The translations under genes and the position numbers were made by a program. The notes below the pieces were generated by a model. It made no database searches. It was not told the DNA's origin and saw nothing but the letters and a program-made list of their open reading frames with translations. DNA of 29,746 nt. Source: UBA6165 sp044233745 (lineage in GTDB: Bacteria > Bacteroidota > Bacteroidia > Flavobacteriales_D > Crocinitomicaceae). Of this stretch, positions 8,917 to 16,418 are shown one piece after another (positions within the stretch are counted from its first letter, which is position 1; every line of letters begins with the position of its first letter). The stretch is taken from NCBI GenBank assembly GCA_044233745.1, contig JBIIJN010000025.1, positions 1 through 29,746 of the forward strand. The letters run 5' to 3'.

Positions 8917-9219
8917 TTAAATTTATTAAACAGTAAAAATAAGTGGAATGACTAGAGCATAGGAGAGAAAAAGGAAAAGCTATCCACAAGGGAGTGTTAA
9001 GGGGGAAAGTTTTGAGTGAAAAAGTGTTGAGTGAGGGAGTGTTGAGTGAGGGAGTGTTGAGTGAGGGAGTGTTGAGTGAGGGAGTGTTGAGTGAGGGAGT
9101 GTTGAGTGAGGGAGTGTTGAGTGATGAGTGTTGAGTGATGAGTGAGTCAGAGTTCAGCTCCTTAAGAGCGACATCATAATAGAATTGTTGAGTATGTAAA
9201 TGTTGAGCGTAGAGTGATA
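8917..9219. other. Non-coding spacer with G-rich tandem repeats
   Basis: A gap of about 300 bp between the flippase start and the stop of the small membrane protein. I see no plausible gene in it. It holds the 15-bp tandem repeat at 9011-9143 and looser copies of the same TTGAG/GAGTG words to about 9215 (GTTGAGTATG, GTTGAGCGTA). The + strand is strongly purine and G rich against a C-poor background. Confidence 0.8.
9011..9143. repeat. 15-bp tandem repeat, six perfect units plus degenerate edges
   Basis: The unit GTTGAGTGAGGGAGT is repeated six times without error at 9026-9115. It is preceded by a diverged unit (TTTGAGTGAAAAAGT, 9011-9025) and followed by two 14-bp units (GTTGAGTGATGAGT, 9116-9129 and 9130-9143). 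All + frames are either stopped or give a low-complexity peptide without a start, so it is not a coding repeat. The perfect centre with decayed edges fits slippage-driven expansion. Confidence 0.95.
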
Positions 9220-9756
9220 TTATGGCACGCGCTCGACTTCGTATTTCGATTCCAAGCTATGCATCAAAAAGCTTACGAGTCGCAAAGTTTGATTGCGGGC
9301 TTTTGATTGTCCGTATCTTGAAACGGCGAAAATTGATAACAAGGCAATAGTGCCCAAAGGCCAAATCCAAAGAAAAGCCGAATAGTTGCTCAATTGGTAT
9401 TGCACCAATCCAAACATGCCACCAAAAAGCATAATCAAAATAACGGCGGCATAAAAAAAAGTAAACATCATCCATACACTTTGCGAGGGTCCGACTACAC
9501 AGCGAATAATGGTTTTCTTTTTATCATCATAGTCTTGGAAGGGCTGAATTTGGAGTTCTGGAGACCAATATTCGCGTTTGGCAGGTGGAATGCGCAAAAT
9601 CAGATATTGATTGGCGCGCGTATGGGTCACGTCTTCGGAATTCTTGGCCAAAACATCCAGAAAATCGAGCAAATCATCTTTTTCCGCCTCCACTTTTAAG
9701 CGGAAACGCGGCAGAATTTTTCCTGCCATAGATTGATCAAATTCATTGAATGCCAT
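9220..9756 (-). CDS. Hypothetical membrane protein with two transmembrane helices
   Basis: A 178-residue protein that I do not recognise. The start is the ATG at 9756 (MAFNEFDQSMAGKILPRF); an upstream TTG at 9786 is less likely. The first 95 residues are soluble and charged (LKVEAEKDDLLDFLDVLAKN, then ANQYLILRIPPAKREYWSP), then come two hydrophobic helices at about residues 98-118 (MMFTFFYAAVILIMLFGGMF) and 129-147 (AFLWIWPLGTIALLSIFAV), ending in a basic tail. It is transcribed away from the subtilase gene and toward the tandem repeats. No operon partner is visible. A membrane-anchored domain of unknown role is all that can be said. Confidence 0.7.
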   Translation of the reverse strand: MAFNEFDQSMAGKILPRFRLKVEAEKDDLLDFLDVLAKNSEDVTHTRANQYLILRIPPAKREYWSPELQIQPFQDYDDKKKTIIRCVVGPSQSVWMMFTFFYAAVILIMLFGGMFGLVQYQLSNYSAFLWIWPLGTIALLSIFAVSRYGQSKARNQTLRLVSFLMHSLESKYEVERVP

Positions 9757-9919
9757 GCCCGAAAGTAATTTTTTTCCAATAACCAAAACATGAGTTTTGT
9801 CAGGTCAGGTATTATTTGCTTTTAACCAAACCTCTTTGACTCAATGAAACTTTTGTTTTTATTGCCGCACTTCTCTGTAAATTCCTAAATTCGGACTTTT
9901 ATAATCAATCTTTAATGGT

Positions 9920-12526
9920 ATGAGAATTGTTTACTTGTTTATTTCACTACTCATTTTGGTTTCCAATGGTTTGAGCCAAGGTAAAATAGATGCTGCTTTG
10001 AGTCAGAAAATTGCTGCTTCTGAGGGTGACGAATTCATTAAAATCAGGATTGAATTTTCCGAAAAGGCCAATGTGTCATCAGAAAAACAACGACTTATTG
10101 CGGAAGGAGTAAGTGTAAACCAACGTGCCCAATTGATTATTGATTTAATGCGCAGCACGGCCGAAATAAGCCAAAAAGACGTTGTTACTTTTCTCAGCGA
10201 AAACATGCATTTGGTTAGAAATATTCAGCGTTTTTGGATTACAAACGTGGTGTTTTGTGAAATGAAAAGTGATGCCATTCAACAACTCAACAACTTTGAT
10301 GCAATTGCAGTAGTTCACTTTGAAAACAACCGTTTTGAAATGGGCGACGCCGTTGTGCAAGAAGAACATATTGATGTTCGCGGACCAGGCGGTACAGAGC
10401 CCAGTATAGAGGCTTGCAATGTTCGCCCGCTCTGGGAAATGGGCTACACGGGAAGAGGTAGAAAAGTATTTGTCTATGACACAGGCGTTTGGCCCAATCA
10501 CCAATCCATAGGAAGTCGATTTATGGGCAATTTTGGATTTCTCAATGAAGCTTGGTTTGGCTATTACCACGATGAACCCAACGGAGAAAGAAATTCGCAC
10601 GGCACTCATGTTTTGGGAACTATGGTTGGTCTGGATTCGAATACGGCCGACAGCATTGGTATTGCAATGAAAAGTTATTGGATTGCCAACGACCACGTAG
10701 GACCCACAATTTCCGTGATGCCCGACCTACCCTACTTGATGGCAGCTTACGAATGGGCACTGAATCCGGATGGAGATTTTGACACGAGTAACGATATTCC
10801 CGATGTAATCAACAACAGTTTTCGCTGGTACGACGGAGCTGATCAAACCCAGTGCGAGGGAATTGTGGTTGATTTGATGATTGCCATTGATGCCGTTGGA
10901 ATCGCCAATATTTATTCAGGTGGCAATCAAGGTCCGAACAACACAACGATTTCTGCGCCACAAAGAATCAATGTCACTGAGGTCAATACTTTTTCAGTAG
11001 GTTCCATCAACGGAAATCTTGCCTTCCCGCATCCCTTGTCTAGTTTTTCTTCTATTGGTCCCAAACAATGTCCCGGAGTAGGTTCATTGGCTATTCATCC
11101 CGAAGTGGTTGCCCCTGGACAAAACGTACGTTCGGCATGGGGACAAGATGGCTACAATACGATTTCAGGCACATCCATGGCTTCTCCTCACGTTTCAGGA
11201 GTAGCGCTTTTGCTGAAAGAAGCTTTTCCATTTCTCAGCGGCGAAGATTTGCTTTGGACCATTTATTTGACTGCAATTGACATGGGTCCAGAGGGCGAAG
11301 ACAACCAATATGGTATGGGGATGATTGACGCTTATGCGGCCTATTTGTATCTCGCAGAAAACCATACACCCGTGAACCCAAACATGGTGGAATACGATTT
11401 AGCCATCACTGGAATCACGGGCATTGAAATGAATGGAATCTATTGTGAGAACATATTTCAACCGAGCGTGGTCGTAAAAAATGAAGGTTTAAATAGTGTA
11501 TCATCTTTCACGCTCACCTACAATTGGCTGGGCGGTTCTACGAATACAATTACTTGGACAGAAACATTAGCTCCGGGCAGTTCAGTATCAATCGACTTAA
11601 CCAACATAAACACCTCATTATTAGGGCGTCAAGAGCTTTGGGTTGAAGTTGTAATTATAGGTCAGAACGAATCTTACGATTTGATTAACAACAAGCGCCA
11701 CGTGCGTTGGAATGTGCGACCAACGGTTGAATTGCCCTTCATTGAAGAATTTGAAAACAATTGGAACAATGGACTTTGGGTAGTTGAAAATCCAGATGCC
11801 TCTTATACCTGGCGCACTACTTTGGCACCGCATCATCATCCAAACAACCAAGCGGCAGCCATTCAATTGACCAATTATAGTCCAGCCAACAACCAACGCG
11901 ACGAACTTGTTTCTCCCATTTTCGATATGCCAAGTTCTGGTCAAATTGTGATGGATTTTGATTTGAGCTACAGAAAAAGAAGTGGTATTGCCTCGCACCA
12001 AGACACGCTGTATATATTTATTCAACAAGGCTGCAACGGCATGCGTGACACATTGGTGATGCTAGCGGGTAATGAATTGGCTGTTTCTAATAGCGCCTTT
12101 CCTAATTTCGTGCCTTCGAATAGCGATGATTGGAAACGTTTGGAATTTGTAATGAATGATTACTACGCCGAGGATATCACTGTTGTTTTTGAAAGTGTAA
12201 ATAGAGCGGGTAACCACATCTATATCGACAATTTTAGAATTTATGAAGCGAACAACCCTCCTGTGGGTCTAATTGACCAAGAATTGCCCATTGTTGAAAT
12301 TTATCCTAACCCAACGTTAAATAAATTTGCAATTGAAATAAAAAATGTTCAATTTTACGAGCCTTTGATTTTGACAATTACAAATCTCTTAGGTCAAACG
12401 ATTAAAACTGTGCTCATTCAAAACCCGAATCAAACTGTAGAAGTCAACGAATTGTCTAGCGGTGTTTATCTCATTCATTTGAACATCAATGGCAATATGA
12501 CGACTACCCGACTCGTTATAGAATAA
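9920..12526 (+). CDS. Secreted S8 (subtilisin-like) serine protease with T9SS sorting domain
   Basis: An 868-residue exported protease. A signal peptide (MRIVYLFISLLILVSNGLSQ) is followed by a propeptide-like region to about residue 150 and a peptidase S8 domain with all catalytic parts visible: Asp187 in VFVYDTGV, His227 in NSHGTHVLG, oxyanion Asn336 in SGGNQG and Ser419 in SGTSMASPHVSG. Residues 490-605 look like a CARDB/Ig-type beta domain (PSVVVKNEGLNSVSSFTLTY), and 610-775 like a jelly-roll domain (PFIEEFENNWNNG). The last 78 residues (IVEIYPNPTLNKF ... LSSGVYLIHLNINGN) are a type A T9SS C-terminal sorting domain, so it should be exported through the outer membrane and released or anchored at the surface. 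Such proteases usually have a nutritional or degradative role. Confidence 0.96.
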   Translation: MRIVYLFISLLILVSNGLSQGKIDAALSQKIAASEGDEFIKIRIEFSEKANVSSEKQRLIAEGVSVNQRAQLIIDLMRSTAEISQKDVVTFLSENMHLVRNIQRFWITNVVFCEMKSDAIQQLNNFDAIAVVHFENNRFEMGDAVVQEEHIDVRGPGGTEPSIEACNVRPLWEMGYTGRGRKVFVYDTGVWPNHQSIGSRFMGNFGFLNEAWFGYYHDEPNGERNSHGTHVLGTMVGLDSNTADSIGIAMKSYWIANDHVGPTISVMPDLPYLMAAYEWALNPDGDFDTSNDIPDVINNSFRWYDGADQTQCEGIVVDLMIAIDAVGIANIYSGGNQGPNNTTISAPQRINVTEVNTFSVGSINGNLAFPHPLSSFSSIGPKQCPGVGSLAIHPEVVAPGQNVRSAWGQDGYNTISGTSMASPHVSGVALLLKEAFPFLSGEDLLWTIYLTAIDMGPEGEDNQYGMGMIDAYAAYLYLAENHTPVNPNMVEYDLAITGITGIEMNGIYCENIFQPSVVVKNEGLNSVSSFTLTYNWLGGSTNTITWTETLAPGSSVSIDLTNINTSLLGRQELWVEVVIIGQNESYDLINNKRHVRWNVRPTVELPFIEEFENNWNNGLWVVENPDASYTWRTTLAPHHHPNNQAAAIQLTNYSPANNQRDELVSPIFDMPSSGQIVMDFDLSYRKRSGIASHQDTLYIFIQQGCNGMRDTLVMLAGNELAVSNSAFPNFVPSNSDDWKRLEFVMNDYYAEDITVVFESVNRAGNHIYIDNFRIYEANNPPVGLIDQELPIVEIYPNPTLNKFAIEIKNVQFYEPLILTITNLLGQTIKTVLIQNPNQTVEVNELSSGVYLIHLNINGNMTTTRLVIE

Positions 12527-12544
12527 GCAGAAAAACTGTAAGAT

Positions 12545-13351
12545 ATGAATGCTAAAAGTTATGTGGTTCCATTTGATTTCAGTTCGGTAGCAGAAAGTGC
12601 TGTTCAACACGGAATATGTTTGGCGCGTGAAGCCGATGCCAAACTGATTATTTTGCATTTGGTGAGCAGCGAATCTAAATTGGCGATTAAGAAAAAAGAA
12701 TTAACTGAATTGCTCAATAAATCTGATTATCAACGTGGTGTTGAGATCGTACCTTTGGTTCGGGTGGGTTCTATTTTTGAAGACATCAATAAAGTTGCAG
12801 CAGAATTTGGCAGCAATAAAATAATCATGGGCACACATGGTGCCTTGGGTATGCAAAAAGTATTTGGGAGCAATGCTATCAAAGTGGTGAAAAGCACCGA
12901 TTTGCCAATCTACATTGTTCAAGAAGGCAGAAAATGGGAGGACATTAAAAACATTATTGTTCCGATAGACACCACCAAAGAAAGCATCCAAATCATTTCT
13001 CATGCGGCTGATATCGCCTATCTCTTTAAAGCCAAAATTTTGGTGGTTGGTGAATTGCAACGAGACGAAGAAACCTCGCGCCAAATGAAAACCAGAATCA
13101 AAATTGTGGAGGACAAATTCCAAAGTTTGGGTATCGATGCCTCCATTACCTTGTTTGACCAAGCAGGCTCATTTGCCAAAAAAATTGTGGATTTCTCTTC
13201 CAAAAACAACGCTCAAATGATTGCCACTGCCTATGTTTCGGGCAGTTTAATTCCTGCACTTGATAATTTCCACCAAAGCTTGATTGTGAATGACGCTAAA
13301 ATCCCGGTGTTGATTATTCAATCACAGGAGGCCAGTTTTTCTTATTATTAA
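12545..13351 (+). CDS. Universal stress protein (tandem UspA domains)
   Basis: A 268-residue cytosolic protein made of two Usp domains. Domain 1 (residues 1-138) starts KSYVVPFDFSSVAESAVQHG and ends with the nucleotide-binding-like loop IIMGTHGALGMQKVFGSN and LPIYIVQ. Domain 2 (about 139-268) starts NIIVPIDTTKESIQIISHAA and ends KIPVLIIQS, but lacks a clear GxxG phosphate loop, so only the first half is expected to bind ATP. Tandem UspA proteins are frequent in Bacteroidota and associated with stress or growth arrest. The gene begins 18 nt after the subtilase stop, so it may share its transcript, although no functional link is evident; it converges on the flavoprotein gene with a gap of only 10 nt. 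Confidence 0.92.
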   Translation: MNAKSYVVPFDFSSVAESAVQHGICLAREADAKLIILHLVSSESKLAIKKKELTELLNKSDYQRGVEIVPLVRVGSIFEDINKVAAEFGSNKIIMGTHGALGMQKVFGSNAIKVVKSTDLPIYIVQEGRKWEDIKNIIVPIDTTKESIQIISHAADIAYLFKAKILVVGELQRDEETSRQMKTRIKIVEDKFQSLGIDASITLFDQAGSFAKKIVDFSSKNNAQMIATAYVSGSLIPALDNFHQSLIVNDAKIPVLIIQSQEASFSYY

Positions 13352-13361
13352 ATCAAGTAAT

Positions 13362-14576
13362 TTAGTTTACAGCTCCCCTCGCAGCCAACCACCCCGTTGT
13401 CCATGCCGCCTGAAAATTAAAGCCACCTGTAATTCCGTCGATATCTAAAACTTCGCCTGCGAAAAACAAATTGGGTAAGGTTTTGCTCTCCATCGTTCTG
13501 AAATTGATGTGTTGCAAATCTACTCCGCCAGCAGTCACAAATTCTTCTTTGAAAGTTGTTTTACCTTCAACTTGATACGCATCCTGGGTTAAGGTAACCA
13601 CCAAACGGTTAAGTTCTTTATTGCTCAGTTGCTCCCACGGTTTTTCGGTATCTACGTTTGATTTTTCAAGCAAATAGCGCCAAAGTCTTGTGGACAATCC
13701 CTGAAAAGAAGCTCCGCCAATTTTACGTTTCAACATCTCTTTTTGTGCAACTGATATTTTATTTCGCACCTCATCTTCATTGGTGATACCCAACCAAGAA
13801 ACGTGACAAATGAATCGGTAGTCTTTGTCGAACAAATCGCGAGCAGCTTTTGCGGAAAGCATCAAAATAGCTGGACCACTCATGCCCCAATGCGTAATCA
13901 ACAAAGGTCCAAGTCCTTGGTGTTTTAATCCAGGAATTCGTGTCAAGGCAAGTGGCGCCACAGTCCCCATCAACTCGCGAACAGATTCTGATGGCATATT
14001 GAAAGTAAACAAAGATGGACATGGCGTGATCATGGGCTGACCTAAATTAGCCAACCACTGCATTTGTTCCCATTTTGGTAAGCCGCCAATACACAGAATT
14101 ACTTTATCAAATTCAAATTGTTCCTCTTTTGACGATAATCGCCATGAGGAATCTGCGTTTTGCTTCATTTCTTGGATGTTCAAACCCGTTAAAATGAGCA
14201 CATCGAGTTGCGCACATGCATTGAGAAAACAATCAATAACTGTTTGAGAATTTTGAGTTTTTGGAAATATGCATCCATCTTCTTGCACCACCAACTCCAC
14301 GCCTCTAGATTCAAAAAATTCACGGGTTTCTTTTGAGCCATGTTCGCGAAATGCTTTAGACAGCAAGCGTTCGCCACGTGGGTAATTTTTGGCAAGTTTT
14401 GCAGGGTCGGACTCCAAATTGGTTACATTGCAACGTCCGCCACCTGAAACTTTCACCTTTGACAAGAGCTTTTGCGATTTTTCAATAATCGTAACGTTGG
14501 CTTTTGGATCAAAAAGTTTACAGTGAATGGCTGCATAGAAACCAGCGGCACCGCCTCCAAGAATTGCTATTTTCAT
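13362..14576 (-). CDS. NAD(P)/FAD-dependent oxidoreductase, BaiN/HI0933-like
   Basis: A 404-residue flavoprotein. The N-terminal dinucleotide-binding motif is MKIAILGGGAAGFYAAIHC, followed by the family-typical VSGGGRCNVTN near residues 43-53, a mid-protein insertion domain, and a C-terminal FAD-closing segment (TAGGVDLQHINF, then FFAGEVLDIDGITGGFNFQ). These are the hallmarks of the HI0933/YhiN/BaiN family; the physiological substrate is not settled for most members. The gene stands alone after a strong terminator (14594-14642) and is convergent with the Usp gene. Confidence 0.92.
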   Translation of the reverse strand: MKIAILGGGAAGFYAAIHCKLFDPKANVTIIEKSQKLLSKVKVSGGGRCNVTNLESDPAKLAKNYPRGERLLSKAFREHGSKETREFFESRGVELVVQEDGCIFPKTQNSQTVIDCFLNACAQLDVLILTGLNIQEMKQNADSSWRLSSKEEQFEFDKVILCIGGLPKWEQMQWLANLGQPMITPCPSLFTFNMPSESVRELMGTVAPLALTRIPGLKHQGLGPLLITHWGMSGPAILMLSAKAARDLFDKDYRFICHVSWLGITNEDEVRNKISVAQKEMLKRKIGGASFQGLSTRLWRYLLEKSNVDTEKPWEQLSNKELNRLVVTLTQDAYQVEGKTTFKEEFVTAGGVDLQHINFRTMESKTLPNLFFAGEVLDIDGITGGFNFQAAWTTGWLAARGAVN

Positions 14577-14593
14577 ACCTCGCTTAAAAGAAA

Positions 14594-14642
14594 CAAAAAA
14601 CCCGTCTCCATCCCGATAGCTATCGGGATGGGGACGGGTTTC
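14594..14642 (-). terminator. Rho-independent terminator with nested palindrome
   Basis: Arms 14601-14618 and 14621-14638 pair over 18 bp with one G-T pair around a 2-nt centre, and the minus strand then runs into TTTTTTG. It follows the YceI gene in the minus direction, so it should end the gyrA-TPR-yceI transcript. The core of the stem is the perfect palindrome TCCCGATAGCTATCGGGA, discussed among the findings. Confidence 0.9.
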
Positions 14643-14657
14643 AAAAGTTATTTGAAA

Positions 14658-15167
14658 TTATAGAAAAGGAATCTCAATGGTAATATCAACCTGTGATTCT
14701 TCTCGCTTTTTCTTTTTCATGATACCATAATCGGCAGAGTTGATGCTGCCTTTGAAAATCAAAACACCTTTCGCAATAGATAAGTTGAATTTTTCTTCAC
14801 GTTCGATGTCTTTGATTTTGATCAGACCAATAACCAAATAGCCATCTCCTTGTTTGCGAACCGATTTGGTTTTAAAAGAAATAGTCGGGAATTTATCTGC
14901 GTGAAAATAATCGCTAGATTTCAAATGCTTATCGCGCATTTTATTACCTGTTTCGATTGTGTTTACATCTACAGTGCCGGAAATATCACTTTGCTCAGGT
15001 TTATCTTTATTGATATTCACAGAAGCTTTCAAACCTGACAACGAACCGGTTACTTTTTCACCATGAAAGTAAAAACTTACCGTGGCTTTCGTCAAATCCA
15101 AATTGAATTTTTGACCAAAAGAAACAAAGGCCAGTGTTATCGAAAATAATGCAATCCAGTTTTTCAT
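14658..15167 (-). CDS. YceI-family periplasmic protein
   Basis: A 169-residue secreted protein with an N-terminal signal peptide (MKNWIALFSITLAFVSFGQ). The rest fits the YceI lipocalin-like barrel: LTKATVSFYFHGEKVTGSL at the first strand, then VDVNTIETGNKMRDKHLKSSDYFHADKFPTISF, a conserved YceI stretch, and a final IEIPFL strand. YceI proteins bind isoprenoid or amphiphilic ligands in the periplasm; a lipid-binding role is likely but the ligand is unknown. It begins 5 nt after the TPR gene stop and its 3' end meets a strong terminator, so it closes the gyrA transcript. Confidence 0.93.
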   Translation of the reverse strand: MKNWIALFSITLAFVSFGQKFNLDLTKATVSFYFHGEKVTGSLSGLKASVNINKDKPEQSDISGTVDVNTIETGNKMRDKHLKSSDYFHADKFPTISFKTKSVRKQGDGYLVIGLIKIKDIEREEKFNLSIAKGVLIFKGSINSADYGIMKKKKREESQVDITIEIPFL

Positions 15168-15172
15168 GAGAC

Positions 15173-16399
15173 TTAATTTAAAGCGTCTGCACGTTTTTTG
15201 AACTCAAGAGCCTTTGCTGAATCGCCCAATTTACGGTAGATGGTAAATAAATTCATCAAAATATCTTTGTTACCAGCATCGCCTTTGATCTCCAAAACTT
15301 TCTCCAAGAATGGAGCCGCCTTTGCGAATTCAGCTTTAGCCAAATCTTCAAATTCAGTGAATTTTGGATCACCCAATTTCAATTTGTTTGCTTGTTCAAG
15401 ATAATCCACAGCTTTGTTAAAGTGAATGGAACCCAATGAAATGAATGGTCTTTCATCCTTTGGGCTTAAACTTGAAGCCTTAGTATATGCTGTAATAGCC
15501 TCTTCGGTTTTACCCAATTTTTGATATACTGTTCCAACAGCCCAGTGGTAAATACCATTGCTCGGGTCTTTGGCAATCGCTTGGTTTAAGCTTGCAATCG
15601 CCAATTCATCTTGACCTGTTTTCAAAGCAATTTCTGCCATAGAAATAATGATGTTTACATCTCCAGGGTGTTGTTCAGATGCCGCAATGATATATTTCAT
15701 GGCTTCATCTTGTTTGTCCTGACGCATCAAAGCATCTGCAGCTCGCGAGGAACAAATAGCAGGTTCGTAACCCGACTTAGCCGCAGCATCGTAATGCATA
15801 AACGACAAGTCATATTTCCCGATTTTCTCTGCACACAAACCTGCATTGTGAGATATCAAACCAAAATTGTCTTTGGCATTCATACCGATGATATCATACA
15901 ATCTCAAGGAACCAGCATACATATTGTAAGCCATTTCGAAATCTTTGTTACCATAATAATCTGCCGCCATTGAATTACTCATTTGCGACTGCATGATTAC
16001 CGCCATTTTGATGTCATCGCGATATTTTTCGTCCATCTGATAACACGTTTTCCATGCATCAAGACCGATATTCATAGTAGCTTCATCACCAAAAGCTTTC
16101 ATTTCAGCATCATCAGACATCATAAAAGCCAAGCCAGTCAATGCCATGTAAATTTTCCCTTTGTAGAAGAACATTTTTACATCCTGGGCAGTTTCAGCAT
16201 TGGCAGCAGCCAAATCGATGTTGTTTTTCGCTGAGAGAATGGCTTTTTTTGCACCTGGAATATTTTTACTTTCCATTGCCTTTTCAAAGGAATTGTAATC
16301 CATTGCAGCATTTTGAACATTTTTCTTTTGCGCAAATGTTGCTGTGCTAATCATTAAAGCAAAAGCGGCAAAAAATAGATTCATACCAATTGTTTTCAT
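15173..16399 (-). CDS. Secreted tetratricopeptide-repeat protein
   Basis: A 408-residue protein. I start it at the ATG at 16399, because that gives the signal peptide MKTIGMNLFFAAFALMISTA ending TFAQ, and lies after the gyrA stop; an upstream in-frame reading to 16525 only overlaps gyrA. The mature part is helical, with clear TPR units in the second half (SNGIYHWAVGTVYQKLGKTE, then DERPFISLGSIHFNKAVDYL). It lacks a lipobox and should be periplasmic. It begins 19 nt after gyrA and is followed 5 nt later by yceI. I recall a TPR gene behind gyrA in other Flavobacteriia; the role is unknown. Confidence 0.88.
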   Translation of the reverse strand: MKTIGMNLFFAAFALMISTATFAQKKNVQNAAMDYNSFEKAMESKNIPGAKKAILSAKNNIDLAAANAETAQDVKMFFYKGKIYMALTGLAFMMSDDAEMKAFGDEATMNIGLDAWKTCYQMDEKYRDDIKMAVIMQSQMSNSMAADYYGNKDFEMAYNMYAGSLRLYDIIGMNAKDNFGLISHNAGLCAEKIGKYDLSFMHYDAAAKSGYEPAICSSRAADALMRQDKQDEAMKYIIAASEQHPGDVNIIISMAEIALKTGQDELAIASLNQAIAKDPSNGIYHWAVGTVYQKLGKTEEAITAYTKASSLSPKDERPFISLGSIHFNKAVDYLEQANKLKLGDPKFTEFEDLAKAEFAKAAPFLEKVLEIKGDAGNKDILMNLFTIYRKLGDSAKALEFKKRADALN

Positions 16400-16418
16400 A
16401 GTTTTTAGTTTATGTTTT

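Noticed and set aside
9026..9115. CRISPR array
   Set aside because: The repeats are 15 bp and directly adjacent, with no unique spacers and no cas genes.
9885..9893. Promoter of the subtilase (TAAATTCG)
   Set aside because: One mismatch to the -7 consensus and no firm -33 element, so I did not list it as a feature.
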